A stretch of 64,000 nucleotides of DNA, taken from Amycolatopsis sp. WQ 127309. Lineage in GTDB: Bacteria > Actinomycetota > Actinomycetes > Mycobacteriales > Pseudonocardiaceae. The notes beneath the pieces are model-generated. The model ran no database searches, was not told the origin of the DNA, and worked only from the letters and a program-made list of their open reading frames with translations. The first letter of the stretch is position 1; every line of letters starts with the position of its first letter. Positions 34,720 to 45,100 of the stretch are shown piece by piece. The DNA is taken from assembly GCF_023023025.1 (NCBI RefSeq), contig NZ_CP095481.1:4774001-4838000 (forward strand). The letters run 5' to 3'. Made by a program: the position numbers and the translations under genes.

Positions 34720-36060
34720 GTGTCGAGCTCCTGGTTCATCTTCGTAGTCATCGCGGTCGTCGTGCTGGTCGCCCTGCTGGTGACCGGCCTGCTGATCGCG
34801 CGCAAGCGCCGCATCAGCCTGGACGCCCAGCGTGAGGTCGAAGCGAAACCGAAGGGCGGCAGCTACGCGGCCAGCGGGGGCATCGCGCTCGCGCCCGGCG
34901 GCGCGGCGCCCGAGGTCGAACGGCCGGCCGAGCACCCGGTCGACGACCGCCCGGAGGTCGACGGCCAGCCCGCCGTCGGCGACGACGCGGCGGTCCCGCG
35001 CGACTCGGCCCAGCGCACGGTCCGGGACGTCAAGCTGCCGGACGCCACTCTGCCGGATACCACTCGGCCGGATACCACTCGGCCGGACACCGAGGTCGTC
35101 GAACCGGCGCCCGTCGCCGAGGAGATCGACCCCGCGGCCGGCCGGCTGGAGCGGCTGCGCGGGCGGCTCACGAAGTCCCGCTCGATGTTCGGCCAGAGCC
35201 TGCTGGGCCTGCTCGGCGCCGGCGACCTCGACGAGGACTCCTGGCAGGACGTCGAAGACACGCTGCTGATGGCCGACCTCGGCGCGGCGACCACGAACCA
35301 CATCGTCGAGCGGCTGCGCGACGAGCTGTCCCGCCGCGCGGTGCGGAACTCCGTCGAGGCCCGCGAGGTGCTGCACGAGGTGCTGACGGCGGAGCTGTCC
35401 ACCGACGGCCACCGCGCGGTGCGCGCGCTGCCGCACACCGTCGACGGGCAGAAGCAGCCCGCGGTGGTGCTGGTCGCGGGCGTCAACGGGACGGGCAAGA
35501 CGACGACCACGGGCAAGCTCGCGCGGGTGCTGGTCGCCCAGGGCGCCACGGTGGTCCTGGGCGCGGCGGACACGTTCCGCGCGGCGGCGGCCGACCAGCT
35601 GCAGACGTGGGCCGAGCGCGTCGGCGCGGAGGTCGTGCGCGGCAAGGAAGGCGCGGACCCGGCGGCGGTCGCGTTCGACGCGGTCAAGCGCGGCGTGGAC
35701 ACGGGCGTCGACGCGGTCCTGATCGACACCGCGGGCCGACTGCACACGAAGACGGGCCTGATGGACGAGCTGGGCAAGGTCAAGCGAGTCGTCGAGAAGC
35801 AGGCGAAGGTCGACGAGGTCCTGCTGGTCCTGGACGCGACCACGGGCCAGAACGGCCTGATGCAGGCCCGCGTGTTCGCCGAGGTCATCGACGTCACGGG
35901 CATCGTCTTGACCAAGCTGGACGGCACCGCCAAGGGCGGCATCGTGTTCCAGGTCCAGCGCGAGCTGGGCGTGCCGGTGAAGCTCGTGGGCCTCGGCGAG
36001 GGGCCCGACGACCTGGCGCCGTTCGAGCCGGGTGCGTTCGTGAACGCTCTGCTGGGCTGA
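34720..36060 (+). CDS. ftsY: Signal recognition particle receptor FtsY
   Basis: A 446-residue SRP GTPase receptor with an N-terminal membrane span (about 5-26), as in other actinobacterial FtsY, a disordered acidic/Pro-rich linker to about 140, then the NG domain. P-loop GVNGTGKTT is at 254-262, followed by GAADTFRAAAADQL, DTAGR and TKLDGTAKGG. The linker contains four five-residue repeats. AAAGGATGGTGCG precedes the GTG at 34720. It docks SRP-ribosome complexes at the membrane. Confidence 0.97.
   Translation: MSSSWFIFVVIAVVVLVALLVTGLLIARKRRISLDAQREVEAKPKGGSYAASGGIALAPGGAAPEVERPAEHPVDDRPEVDGQPAVGDDAAVPRDSAQRTVRDVKLPDATLPDTTRPDTTRPDTEVVEPAPVAEEIDPAAGRLERLRGRLTKSRSMFGQSLLGLLGAGDLDEDSWQDVEDTLLMADLGAATTNHIVERLRDELSRRAVRNSVEAREVLHEVLTAELSTDGHRAVRALPHTVDGQKQPAVVLVAGVNGTGKTTTTGKLARVLVAQGATVVLGAADTFRAAAADQLQTWAERVGAEVVRGKEGADPAAVAFDAVKRGVDTGVDAVLIDTAGRLHTKTGLMDELGKVKRVVEKQAKVDEVLLVLDATTGQNGLMQARVFAEVIDVTGIVLTKLDGTAKGGIVFQVQRELGVPVKLVGLGEGPDDLAPFEPGAFVNALLG
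35035..35094 (+). repeat. Four 15-base in-frame repeats in the ftsY linker
   Basis: FtsY residues 106-125 read LPDAT-LPDTT-RPDTT-RPDTE. The central DNA copies are nearly identical (unit CCGGATACCACTCGG), pointing to recent slippage expansion in a disordered linker where length changes should be tolerated. Confidence 0.75.
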
Positions 36061-36686
36061 CGGATCCGTTTCCGGGTGGCCCAGTCGTGGACGGTGCCAC
36101 CCGCCTTGAAGTGGCTGTCGTGGTGCGTGCACAGTCCGTTCGCGCTGAAGGTGGAAACCGCCGTGGTGCAGCGCGAGCCGCGCTGCACCACGCTCGCGCG
36201 GCACCGCGCGTTCGCCGTGGCGGTGAAGGCAGCCGGCTGCTCCGCGAGCAGCGCGGCTCGGCGCACGCGAACCCATGAGGCCGGCAGCTGCGGCCGGTCA
36301 GGGCGCGACGGCAGCTCGAACGGGCTTGTCCCGTCCGGCTTGCGCAGGCCGAGCCGTTCGAGCAGCTCCTTGGCCGGCACCTCGGTGGTGATGCCGAGCC
36401 GATCGGTCCGGTTGCCGGCCACCCAGTGACGGACCCAGCCGACGCCGTGCAGCACCGGGTTGCCGCCGAGCCGCGCGGGCGCGTCGAGGACCAGCGCGCT
36501 GATCAGGTAGTCGTCGCGTGCCAGGGTCAGGTGCGCGGTCTCGCCGAGCAGCATCGGCACCGTCACCCCGTGCGGTTCCCCGGCGGTCCCGGCCTGACCC
36601 AGCCAGACGAGTGATCCGGTGAACGGTTCCCAGTCGAGTCCCCTCTCGCTCTCCTCCGGAGTCGCGAGACGGCGGCCGGATACCGG
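36061..36686 (-). pseudogene. Probable decayed paralogue of the neighbouring gene, lacking clear start and stop
   Basis: In the same frame as the gene at 36687-37193 and directly after its TAG, the reading frame continues with a related sequence: LGETAHLTLARDDYLISALV here against LGHTTRVNLPGGDYFGAAMI there, and LGLRKPDGTSPFELP against LGLRKADGTPLFRLP. A C-terminal segment with spaced Cys/His (RCRASVVQRGSRC and LCTHHDSHF) looks like a zinc knuckle. The only starts are a GTG at 36566 and later codons, with no good ribosome site. No stop occurs before the frame runs antisense into ftsY (it stays open to 34863). Hence probably a broken remnant; a real overlapping gene cannot be excluded. Confidence 0.5.
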
Positions 36687-37193
36687 CTAGAGCCGGGAAG
36701 GCGGTAAACGGAACAACGGCGTGCCGTCCGCCTTCCGCAGCCCCAGCTGCAGCAGTACCGGCGCCGACGGGTGGTGGGCCGGGATGATCAGGGGTGACGT
36801 CCGGCGGGCGGTGACCGTCAGGCGGGACCAGCCGATGCCCTGCAGCGTCTGGCCGGAGCGCTTGCGCGCCAACGGGTCGACGATCATCGCGGCGCCGAAG
36901 TAGTCACCGCCCGGCAGGTTCACGCGGGTCGTGTGGCCCAGGACGATCGAGAAGACCGTGCCCGTGCGGCTGCCGTCTTCCTGCAGCGTGAGGATCACCG
37001 GCGTCCGGGTCCGGATCGTCAGCTGATGCCGCACGGAGATCTCGACCGTCCCCGGCACCGCCCCACCCGGGCGCGGCGGCCAGGAAGGCGGCAGCGGCGG
37101 CCCGTTGAGCGCGCGGTCGACGAGCCGGTCGAGCAGGTTCGAGGCGGCGCCCTGAGCGAGCCAGGCGAGCGCGCCGCCGGTATGGGAGTCCAT
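36687..37193 (-). CDS. Hypothetical protein, first of two related sequences
   Basis: A 168-residue soluble protein with mostly beta-strand character (VEISVRHQLTIRTRTPVILTLQ, VFSIVLGHTTRVNLPGGDY, SRLTVTARRTSPLIIP) after a helical N terminus. GGAAGGA precedes the ATG at 37193, so the longer upstream reading is rejected. I do not recognise a family. It ends at a TAG, after which the same frame continues as a diverged copy lacking its own clear start; the pair may descend from one tandem-domain gene. Confidence 0.65.
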   Translation of the reverse strand: MDSHTGGALAWLAQGAASNLLDRLVDRALNGPPLPPSWPPRPGGAVPGTVEISVRHQLTIRTRTPVILTLQEDGSRTGTVFSIVLGHTTRVNLPGGDYFGAAMIVDPLARKRSGQTLQGIGWSRLTVTARRTSPLIIPAHHPSAPVLLQLGLRKADGTPLFRLPPSRL

Positions 37194-37335
37194 GCCGTCC
37201 TTCCGCGAAAATCGGATGACGGGCGGGTGCGCGCCGAAGGAGAATCCGGGCATGCCCGGTTGACGCAGGTCCGCTCGTGCCCCTCCTCGCCCCAGACGTC
37301 CCAAAGCCGTCATTCGCCGCGAGAGAGGACCAATC

Positions 37336-37836
37336 ATGCCCATCATCCACGGTGCGCGGGTACTTTTGCGTACCATTTCGGCAAAAGATCGCGCCCGCGT
37401 CCGCGAAATCCTCGCCACCCCGGAGGTCGCCCGCTGGTGGGGCGACGCGGCCCACGAGGTCGACGGCCTGTACGAGGTCGAGGCCGGCTACACCAGCTAC
37501 GTGATCGAACTCGACGGCCTGGTCGTCGGAATCATCCAGAGCTGCGAGGAGCTGGAGCCGCAGTACCGCCACGCCGGGATCGACGTCTCCGTGCACCCGG
37601 ACTTCCACGGCCGCGGCGTCGGCACGGACGCGATCCGCGCGCTGGCCCGCCACCTGCTGGACAACGGCCACCACCGCCTGACGATCGACCCGGCGGCGTC
37701 CAACGAGACGGCGATCCGGGTCTACACGAAGCTGGGCTTCCGCCCGGTCGGCGTGCTGCGCCGGTACGAGAAGGCCCCGGACGGCACCTGGCGGGACGGC
37801 CTGCTCATGGACATGCTGGCCGGTGAGCTGAGGTGA
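37336..37836 (+). CDS. GNAT family acetyltransferase
   Basis: A 166-residue GNAT protein of the RimJ/aminoglycoside-6'-acetyltransferase-like group: VLLRTISAKDRARVREIL at the start, acetyl-CoA loop VHPDFHGRGVGTDAIRAL (about 98-115) and ETAIRVYTKLGFRPVGVLR near the end. The substrate is not determined; resistance cannot be claimed. GAGAGGACC precedes the ATG at 37336. It converges on the coiled-coil gene with one base between stops. Confidence 0.85.
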   Translation: MPIIHGARVLLRTISAKDRARVREILATPEVARWWGDAAHEVDGLYEVEAGYTSYVIELDGLVVGIIQSCEELEPQYRHAGIDVSVHPDFHGRGVGTDAIRALARHLLDNGHHRLTIDPAASNETAIRVYTKLGFRPVGVLRRYEKAPDGTWRDGLLMDMLAGELR

Positions 37837-37837
37837 A

Positions 37838-38158
37838 TCAGTCCTTCTCGACGACCTGCTGGAGCAGCTGAGCCATCCGGTCCATGCCGATGCTCACCTT
37901 GGTGAAGCTGCTGGTCATGTCGGCCCGCAGGGCACTGACCTCGGTTTTGAGGGCCGCGATGTCCCGGTGGTCTTCGATCTGGGTCTCACGCACGGCGTTG
38001 AGCACCTTGGTGTGGCCGTTCAGGGTCTGCTTGAACTCGGAGACGTCGCGATCCGCGGTGCCGGCGAGCGCGCGAGCGGCGGCGGCGTCCTGCCGGGTGG
38101 ACAGCATCTGCTCCTCCAGGACGTTCACCCGGCCTTCGAGGTCTTCGAGACTTGCCAT
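37838..38158 (-). CDS. Small coiled-coil protein
   Basis: A 106-residue acidic protein that is almost wholly heptad-patterned helix (LEDLEGRVNVLEEQML, FKQTLNGHTKVLNAV, IAALKTEVSALRADM), so a dimeric or trimeric coiled coil is expected. The ATG at 38158 is chosen because the ordered part begins there; a GTG at 38215, 11 bases after the IclR stop, would add 19 disordered residues. No enzyme motif is visible and the function is unknown. Confidence 0.7.
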   Translation of the reverse strand: MASLEDLEGRVNVLEEQMLSTRQDAAAARALAGTADRDVSEFKQTLNGHTKVLNAVRETQIEDHRDIAALKTEVSALRADMTSSFTKVSIGMDRMAQLLQQVVEKD

Positions 38159-38204
38159 GTCGCGTACTTTACCGGCGGGCTCGGAACCCCCGACACTGGA
38201 GTCA

Positions 38205-38243
38205 CTATCAGTCACTGGATATCACTTAATGTAACACTGATAG
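38205..38243. terminator. Inverted repeat at the end of the IclR gene
   Basis: CTATCAGT (38205-38212) and ACTGATAG (38236-38243) are perfect eight-base arms across a 23-base centre that includes the IclR TAA. The AT-rich stem is weak as a terminator and may instead be a protein site. Confidence 0.35.
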
Positions 38244-39008
38244 CGGCGCCTGGGTGAGGCTCGCGCCCAGTGCGTCCGCCACCCGCTGCACCGCCGGGGC
38301 GATGTGCGCCACCGCCTCGGCGGTCAGCCGGCCCGACGGTCCGGACACCGATACCGCCGCCGGCACCGGCGCGCCCGGCACGGCCACCGCCACGCACCGG
38401 ACCCCCAGCTCCTGCTCAGCCTCGTCCAGCGCGTACCCCTGCGTGGCGATGCGCGAAAGCTCGACGGCCAGCGCATCCGCGTCCGTGAACGTGTGCTCGG
38501 TATAAGCCGGCATGCCGGTCCGCGAGAGCAGCGACCGGACGTCGTCAGCCGGCAGGTGGGCCAGCATCGCCTTGCCGACGCCGGTGCCGTGCGGCAGCAG
38601 CCGCCGGCCGACCTCGGTGAACATGCGCATCGAGTGCTTCGAGGGCACCTGGGCCACGTAGACGACCTCGTCGCGCTCCAGGACCGCCAGGTTCGCCGTC
38701 TCGCCGACCTCCTCGACCAGCTCCGCCAGCAGCGGCCGCGCCCAGGCGCCGAACTGCATGCTCGCGTTCTCGCCGAGCCGGATCAGCCGCGCGCCCAGCG
38801 CGTACCGGCGGTTGGTGTTCTGCCGCACGTACCCCAGGTCGACCAGGGTGCGGATGAGCCGGTGGATCGTCGGCATCGGCAGCCCGGACAGCGTCGCGAG
38901 CTCGGACAAGCTGGCTTCACCGCCGGTGTCCGCGAGGTGTTCCAGCAGCTCGAAGGCACGCTGCAGGGACTGGACGCCGCCATCGCGCCCGTTCTTCTCC
39001 GCTGCCAC
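38226..39008 (-). CDS. IclR family regulator, AllR-like
   Basis: A 260-residue IclR protein: winged helix-turn-helix at about 10-75 (LSELATLSGLPMPTIHRLIRTL) and an effector domain with YVAQVPSKHSMRMFTEVGRRLLPHGTGVGKAMLA and a C-terminal RCVAVAVPG strand. The effector-site pattern is that of AllR/glyoxylate- or allantoate-sensing members. It is divergent from malate synthase, and a 15-base pseudo-palindrome lies between the -35 and -10 of that promoter. AAGGAGG precedes the GTG at 39008. Role as an AllR repressor of glyoxylate/allantoin genes is inferred from family and place. Confidence 0.88.
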   Translation of the reverse strand: MAAEKNGRDGGVQSLQRAFELLEHLADTGGEASLSELATLSGLPMPTIHRLIRTLVDLGYVRQNTNRRYALGARLIRLGENASMQFGAWARPLLAELVEEVGETANLAVLERDEVVYVAQVPSKHSMRMFTEVGRRLLPHGTGVGKAMLAHLPADDVRSLLSRTGMPAYTEHTFTDADALAVELSRIATQGYALDEAEQELGVRCVAVAVPGAPVPAAVSVSGPSGRLTAEAVAHIAPAVQRVADALGASLTQAPLSVLH

Positions 39009-39031
39009 CGGTGGTCCTCCTTACGTCTGCG

Positions 39032-39060
39032 TTGAGCTTCCGCTATGCAGAAACTATAGT
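39032..39060 (+). promoter_or_regulatory. aceB promoter with IclR-type operator in its spacer
   Basis: TTGAGC (39032-39037), 17 bases, then TATAGT (39055-39060) make a near-consensus promoter about 60 bases before the aceB ATG. The spacer holds TTCCGC-TAT-GCAGAA (39038-39052), a 15-base pseudo-palindrome of the form bound by IclR-family proteins. Binding there would block RNA polymerase. Confidence 0.65.
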
Positions 39061-39120
39061 CCGGCTGGTAGAAAACCGTAGGGCCGTTATCCAAAGATCC
39101 GAACCCTCGAGGTGTTCCGC

Positions 39121-40709
<1,589 letters not shown>

Positions 40710-40710
<1 letters not shown>

Positions 40711-41897
40711 TGCGGCTGTCCCAGGACGTCTACGACGCCGCCGACGCGCGCCTGGCCGAGGCCGACGCGCGCGTCGCGGCGTTGTACCCGGGGGAGCGGC
40801 CGGGGCGGCAGCCGGTGCACACGGTGTACGTCCCGGCGTCGCAGTACCGGACGCGGCTGGTCGCGGACTGGGGCAAGCAGGCCATGCGGGTCTTCGTCGA
40901 GCACGAAGACCTGCTGGGCCTGGACGCCGACGTCTACGAGCGCGTCCGGGCCAAGCTGCTCACCGAGCCGATCGAGGACCTGCGGATCGACTTCGAGGAC
41001 GGCTTCGGCCGCGTCGCGGACGACGTCGAGGACGCGGCGGCGCGCGCGGCCGGCCAGACCCTCGCGACCACCGGCGGGACGCCGTTCGTCGGCATCCGCT
41101 TCAAGAGCTTCGAAGCTTTGACGCGCCACCGCGGGATCCGCACCCTGGACCTGTTCCTGGGCAGCCTGCTGGAACACGGGCCACTGCCGTCCGGGTTCGT
41201 CGTCACGCTGCCGAAGGTGACGGCGGTCGACCAGGTCTCGGTGGCCGCGGAAGTGCTGGCCCGCTTGGAATCCGCGTACGGACTGCCCGAGCGGACGTTG
41301 CGCTTCGAGGTCCAGATCGAGACGACGCAGTCCATTGTGGACGCCGACGGCACGCTGGCGGTGGCCCGCATCGTGCACGCCGCGGACGGCCGCTGTTCGG
41401 GCCTGCACTACGGCACGTACGACTACAGCGCCGGCCTCGGCATCGCGGCGGCGTACCAGAGCATGGAGCACCCGGCGGCCGACCTGGCCAAGCAGCTGAT
41501 GCAGGTCTCGGCGGCGGGCACGGGCGTCCGCCTCTCGGACGGCTCGACCAACCGCCTCCCCCTCGGCGACGCGCTCCCGTCGGCGTGGGCCGAGCACCTG
41601 CGCCTGGTGCGCAGGTCCCTGGAACGCGGCTTCTACCAGGGCTGGGACCTGCACGCCCACCAGCTGCCGACCCGCTTCGCCGCGACGTACACGTTCTACC
41701 GCGAGAACTTCCCGTCGGCGGTGGACCGGTTGCGCGCGTACGCGGAGAAGACGTCCGGGGGAGTGCTGGACGAACCGGCGACGGCCCAGGCACTGGCGGT
41801 GTACCTGTTGCGGGGCCTGGACTGCGGGGCGCTGGACGAAGGTGAGCTGCCGTTCGGCCGCCCGGAGCTGGAGAAGTACGCGCGTCGCGAAGTGTGA
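40710..41897 (+). CDS. DUF6986-type HpcH/citrate-lyase-like C-C bond lyase
   Basis: A 395-residue protein of the HpcH/CitE superfamily, the fold shared with malate synthase. LRIDFEDGFG and LRFEVQIETTQSIVD supply the expected acidic metal ligands, and CSGLHYGTYDYSAGLGI a further active-site strand. The GTG at 40710 shares one base with the aceB TAG, so the two are translationally coupled. The reaction is unknown; tight linkage to malate synthase suggests a step that makes or uses glyoxylate or a related C2-C4 acid. Confidence 0.82.
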
Positions 41898-41904
41898 GAG
41901 TCAC

Positions 41905-43107
41905 TCACGAGCCGTGCAGCCGGGCGCGGTCGGCGGCCGACCGCCCGGCGTCCCAGCCGTCCAGGTCGCGGACCGTCACCGACTTGCCCACCACCTCGGG
42001 GAAGAGCTCCGTGAACGCCGCCTTCACCTTCAGCTCGTGGGACGCCAGCACCGGCAGCAGCCGGTCCGAGTCGGGCGAGGACGACAGGGTCGCCTTCGCG
42101 GCCTTCTCCAGCCGCTCGCCGATCCGCGTCGCGTAGGAGACGAGGAACGACTGCCGGAACGCCCGCGAGCGGCCGGCCGGGTCGGCGATCATCGCGCGCG
42201 TCGCCTGGACCAGCAGTGACGTCGTCAGCAGCGCGATGGCGTCCAGGTCGTTCTCGTCGCCGACGACGGTGACGAACCCCCAGCGCGGGTCGAAGACGGC
42301 CTGGCAGCGGTTCGCCGTCGCGACCACGTGGACCAGGAGCGACTTGGCGTCGAGGTACGGCGTGTCGAGCCAGAGCCGCCGCGACGCCGGCACGTCCGGG
42401 ACCGTCGTCTCCACCAGCACGCGGTCGAGCGCGTACCGGGTCATCAGCTCCTGCGCCTTCGCGGACAGCGCCTCGACCTCCTCCGGGAACGAGCTCGACT
42501 CGGCCTTGGCCAGCAGCGCGCGGACGCGGCCCAGCTTCTTCTCGTCGATGGCGTGGGGGACCGGCGGCCGGTAAGGCGTCCCCGGCACCGGCAGAACAGG
42601 GTTCAGCGCCGGCATCGACACCAAGAGCCCAAGGGCTTCGACGACGGTCGTCACCGCTTCGGCGGGGGTCAGGATGTGCTTCGCCGCCCACTGCGTGAAG
42701 TGCGGCTCGGACGTCGACCACCAGGCGACGGCGCCGACGTCGTCCAGCTGCTCCCGCCAGCCCGGGTGCAGGGTCGCGAACTGCCCGGCGTAGCCGGCGA
42801 GCGTGTCGAGCACGTACGAGACGGCGAACTCGTCGACCCGCCGCCGGGCCGCCTGGTCGACGTCCTCGGGCAGCCAGCCGTTCCGGCAGGGCCGGGTGAT
42901 CGCCCGCCGGGCGGCCAGGTCCGCGCCCTCCGCGAGTTCCGGTGCCGGCTCGAAGCCCTTCGCGAGCCTCTTCGCGGACGCCTTGGCCGCGCCGGGAATG
43001 CCCCGCGCGACGTCGTAGGCCGCCGCGAGCAGGGCGTCGCCGAACTCCCCGGCCGTCCGGGGCGCCGGGACGTCCTCGACGGCCGCCCGGCGTTTCTGCT
43101 TACCCAC
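41905..43107 (-). CDS. DUF2786 domain-containing protein
   Basis: A 400-residue protein. The central segment KKLGRVRALLAKAESSSFPEEVEALSAKAQELMTRYALD (about 190-228) is the DUF2786 helical pair; a downstream region (LWLDTPYLDAKSLLVHVVATANRC, VVGDENDLDAIALLTTSLLVQA) is the part usually found after it. An N-terminal helical region without known domain precedes. The function is not known. It lies seven bases beyond the convergent lyase gene and downstream of the MarR gene in the same direction. Confidence 0.8.
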   Translation of the reverse strand: MGKQKRRAAVEDVPAPRTAGEFGDALLAAAYDVARGIPGAAKASAKRLAKGFEPAPELAEGADLAARRAITRPCRNGWLPEDVDQAARRRVDEFAVSYVLDTLAGYAGQFATLHPGWREQLDDVGAVAWWSTSEPHFTQWAAKHILTPAEAVTTVVEALGLLVSMPALNPVLPVPGTPYRPPVPHAIDEKKLGRVRALLAKAESSSFPEEVEALSAKAQELMTRYALDRVLVETTVPDVPASRRLWLDTPYLDAKSLLVHVVATANRCQAVFDPRWGFVTVVGDENDLDAIALLTTSLLVQATRAMIADPAGRSRAFRQSFLVSYATRIGERLEKAAKATLSSSPDSDRLLPVLASHELKVKAAFTELFPEVVGKSVTVRDLDGWDAGRSAADRARLHGS

Positions 43108-43135
43108 TTCTCAACCCCTCGATCGGAAAGCTCGC

Positions 43136-43636
43136 TCAGCGCAGCCGGGGGAGGGCGTCGCGGGCCGCGTGGCTCAGCCGCCGCAGGTCGTCGGCGAACC
43201 GCTCCCGGTGCTCCTCCGGCAACGGCGAGAAGAAGTACTGCTCGATGTTCGCCACGTGCAGCCGGCTCGCGCGCACCGTCGTCCGCTCGCCGAGCTCGGT
43301 CAAGCGCACCAGCTGGACGCGCCGGTCGCGCGGGTGGGCCGTGCGGGTCACCAGGCCGAGGGTCTCCATCCGGTCGACCAGCCGGGTCGCGCCGCCGGTC
43401 GTCAGCACCTGCTCCTGGGCGATCGAGCGCATCGTCAGCCCGTCGTCGCCCGCGCGCCCGACGATCAGCAGCACCTCGTACATCAGGTGGGTGATCCCGC
43501 ACTCCTTCTCCAGCGCGCGCCCGAGCAGGTATTCGAGCCGGTTCGCCGCGCCCTGGAGCCGCCCGAAGGCCAGCACGCGGGGGTCGTGCCCCGCCTGCCG
43601 CGCCGAGGTGATTTCGGGTTCCACGCTCCCCATCAT
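43136..43636 (-). CDS. MarR family transcriptional regulator
   Basis: A 166-residue MarR protein: winged helix region with LTMRSIAQEQVLTTGGATRLVDRMETLGLVTRTAHPRDRRVQLVRLTELG at about 70-120, flanked by dimerisation helices. The ATG at 43636 overlaps the pucR stop (ATGATG allows either of two starts), so it is the second gene of the pucR transcript. Its ligand and targets are unknown; position suggests a link with purine catabolism. Confidence 0.88.
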   Translation of the reverse strand: MMGSVEPEITSARQAGHDPRVLAFGRLQGAANRLEYLLGRALEKECGITHLMYEVLLIVGRAGDDGLTMRSIAQEQVLTTGGATRLVDRMETLGLVTRTAHPRDRRVQLVRLTELGERTTVRASRLHVANIEQYFFSPLPEEHRERFADDLRRLSHAARDALPRLR

Positions 43637-44976
43637 CCTGCTTGGTCCCCGGCGCGCAGCGCCAGGTAGACGTCGAGCTGGTCGGTGAACTCCGTCAGGT
43701 CCGCGCCGAGCAGCTCGCCTGCCCGGCCGATGCGGTAGCGCAGGGTGTTGACGTGGACGTGCAGCGCCTTCGCCGCGCGGGTCGGCGAGCCCGAGCACTC
43801 CAGGAACACCCGCACCGTGTGCACCAGGTCCGTGTGCTGCTCGGCGTCGTAGTCCAGCAGCGGCCCGAGGACGCGCCGGCGCAGCGCGGCCCGCAGCCCG
43901 TCCGGCGCCCCGGCGAGCAGCAGCTGGTGCACGCCGATCTCCTCGCCCGGCACCACGACGACCCGCCCGGGGCGCCGCGACGCCACGGCCAGCGCGTAGG
44001 CCGCGACCTCGCGTGCCTCATCGCGGGGCGCGGCATCGCCGACCCCGCAGACGATCCGGCGCGCCGTGAGCAGTGGCTCCACTGTGGACAGCGCCGTGAA
44101 GGCGTCGGACGGCCACCGCGCGGTCACGGCGTACGTCGTCTCGCCGCCGGGTTCGACGAGCGTCGCGTCCGGCAGCAGCTCCCGCAGGATGTCCCGGCTC
44201 TCGTCGCTGCCTTCGGTCCGCAACGCGACCACGCGGACGTCGCCGGTCAGGTCGGCTTCGGACGGCTTCGCGCGCGCCCGGGTGACGCCGACGAGCCCCG
44301 CCAGCTCCTCGGTCAGCTCCGTCTGCGCGGTGCTCAGCGGCCCGCCGACGGCGATCAGCCACGGCACGGCGTGCCGGCCTTCCACCGGCGTCAGCGTCAG
44401 CGGCCCCGCCGTGTCCTGTTTCGCGGCGTACCGCTGGACGACGTCCTCGACCGGCATCGGCAGCGGCGCCGTCCCGGCAACCACCCGGCCCAGCGTCGAC
44501 AGCACCCAGCACGGCAGGCCCAGCTCGGCCGACGCGCTCTCCAGCAGCGTCCCGACCGGGGCGTCCGCGGCGGCCAGCAAACGTTTGCGGGAGCTGTCGG
44601 ACGCGGCCGCGAGCGCCAGCACCACCTGCTCGGTGACCACCGAGAACGACAGGTCGATCGGCACTTCGAGCAGCGGGATCCGGTGCCGCTCGCAGGCGTC
44701 GACGACGTCGTCCGGGATGCCGTCGGAGTCGGCGCCGGACGCGGCCAGCGCCGCCGCGCCGGAGCGGGCCAGCGCGGCCACGAACGGCTCGGCGTCCCCC
44801 GGCCCGCGCCACCAGAGCAAGCCGGAAAGCACCAGCTCACCGGCCGACAGGTACCGTCCGGGGTCGGGCAGTTCGGTGACGTAGATGCGCGTCACCGGCC
44901 GGTCGAGCAGGTCGGCCCCGGCCCGCGGGCGCAGCCGCAGCCCCGGCAGGTCCAGCAGAGTTTTCACGGTCGTCAT
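43633..44976 (-). CDS. pucR: PucR family regulator of purine catabolism
   Basis: A 447-residue PucR-type protein. The N-terminal PucR sensor domain (about 1-120) includes the typical YVTELPDPGRYLSAGELVLSG; the C-terminal PucR helix-turn-helix is LECSGSPTRAAKALHVHVNTLRYRIGRAGELLG (about 400-432). In Bacillus PucR responds to purine intermediates. Here it is divergent from the xanthine dehydrogenase operon with 124 bases between starts. The ATG at 44976 (MTTVKTLLDL) is preferred to one seven codons upstream. Confidence 0.92.
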   Translation of the reverse strand: MTTVKTLLDLPGLRLRPRAGADLLDRPVTRIYVTELPDPGRYLSAGELVLSGLLWWRGPGDAEPFVAALARSGAAALAASGADSDGIPDDVVDACERHRIPLLEVPIDLSFSVVTEQVVLALAAASDSSRKRLLAAADAPVGTLLESASAELGLPCWVLSTLGRVVAGTAPLPMPVEDVVQRYAAKQDTAGPLTLTPVEGRHAVPWLIAVGGPLSTAQTELTEELAGLVGVTRARAKPSEADLTGDVRVVALRTEGSDESRDILRELLPDATLVEPGGETTYAVTARWPSDAFTALSTVEPLLTARRIVCGVGDAAPRDEAREVAAYALAVASRRPGRVVVVPGEEIGVHQLLLAGAPDGLRAALRRRVLGPLLDYDAEQHTDLVHTVRVFLECSGSPTRAAKALHVHVNTLRYRIGRAGELLGADLTEFTDQLDVYLALRAGDQAG

Positions 44977-45100
44977 CAGGCTTGTAGGAAAGCACAAACG
45001 CGCGGGGTTCCGCTCGGGTGCGTTTCATGGCCCGCGCCGTTGCCGCCCCCGCCCGGTTGGGCGTCTACTGGTCTATCGCCCTCTTCGCAAAGGAGCACGA

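Noticed and set aside
37336-37836. Calling the GNAT protein an aminoglycoside acetyltransferase
   Set aside because: Similarity by eye is to the general RimJ/AAC(6')-like fold group, and substrate residues cannot be judged from sequence alone.
44996-45025. AAACGC/GCGTTT inverted repeat between pucR and xdh as a PucR site
   Set aside because: Only six-base arms with an 18-base gap; similar pairs are expected by chance in this composition, so it is not listed as a feature.
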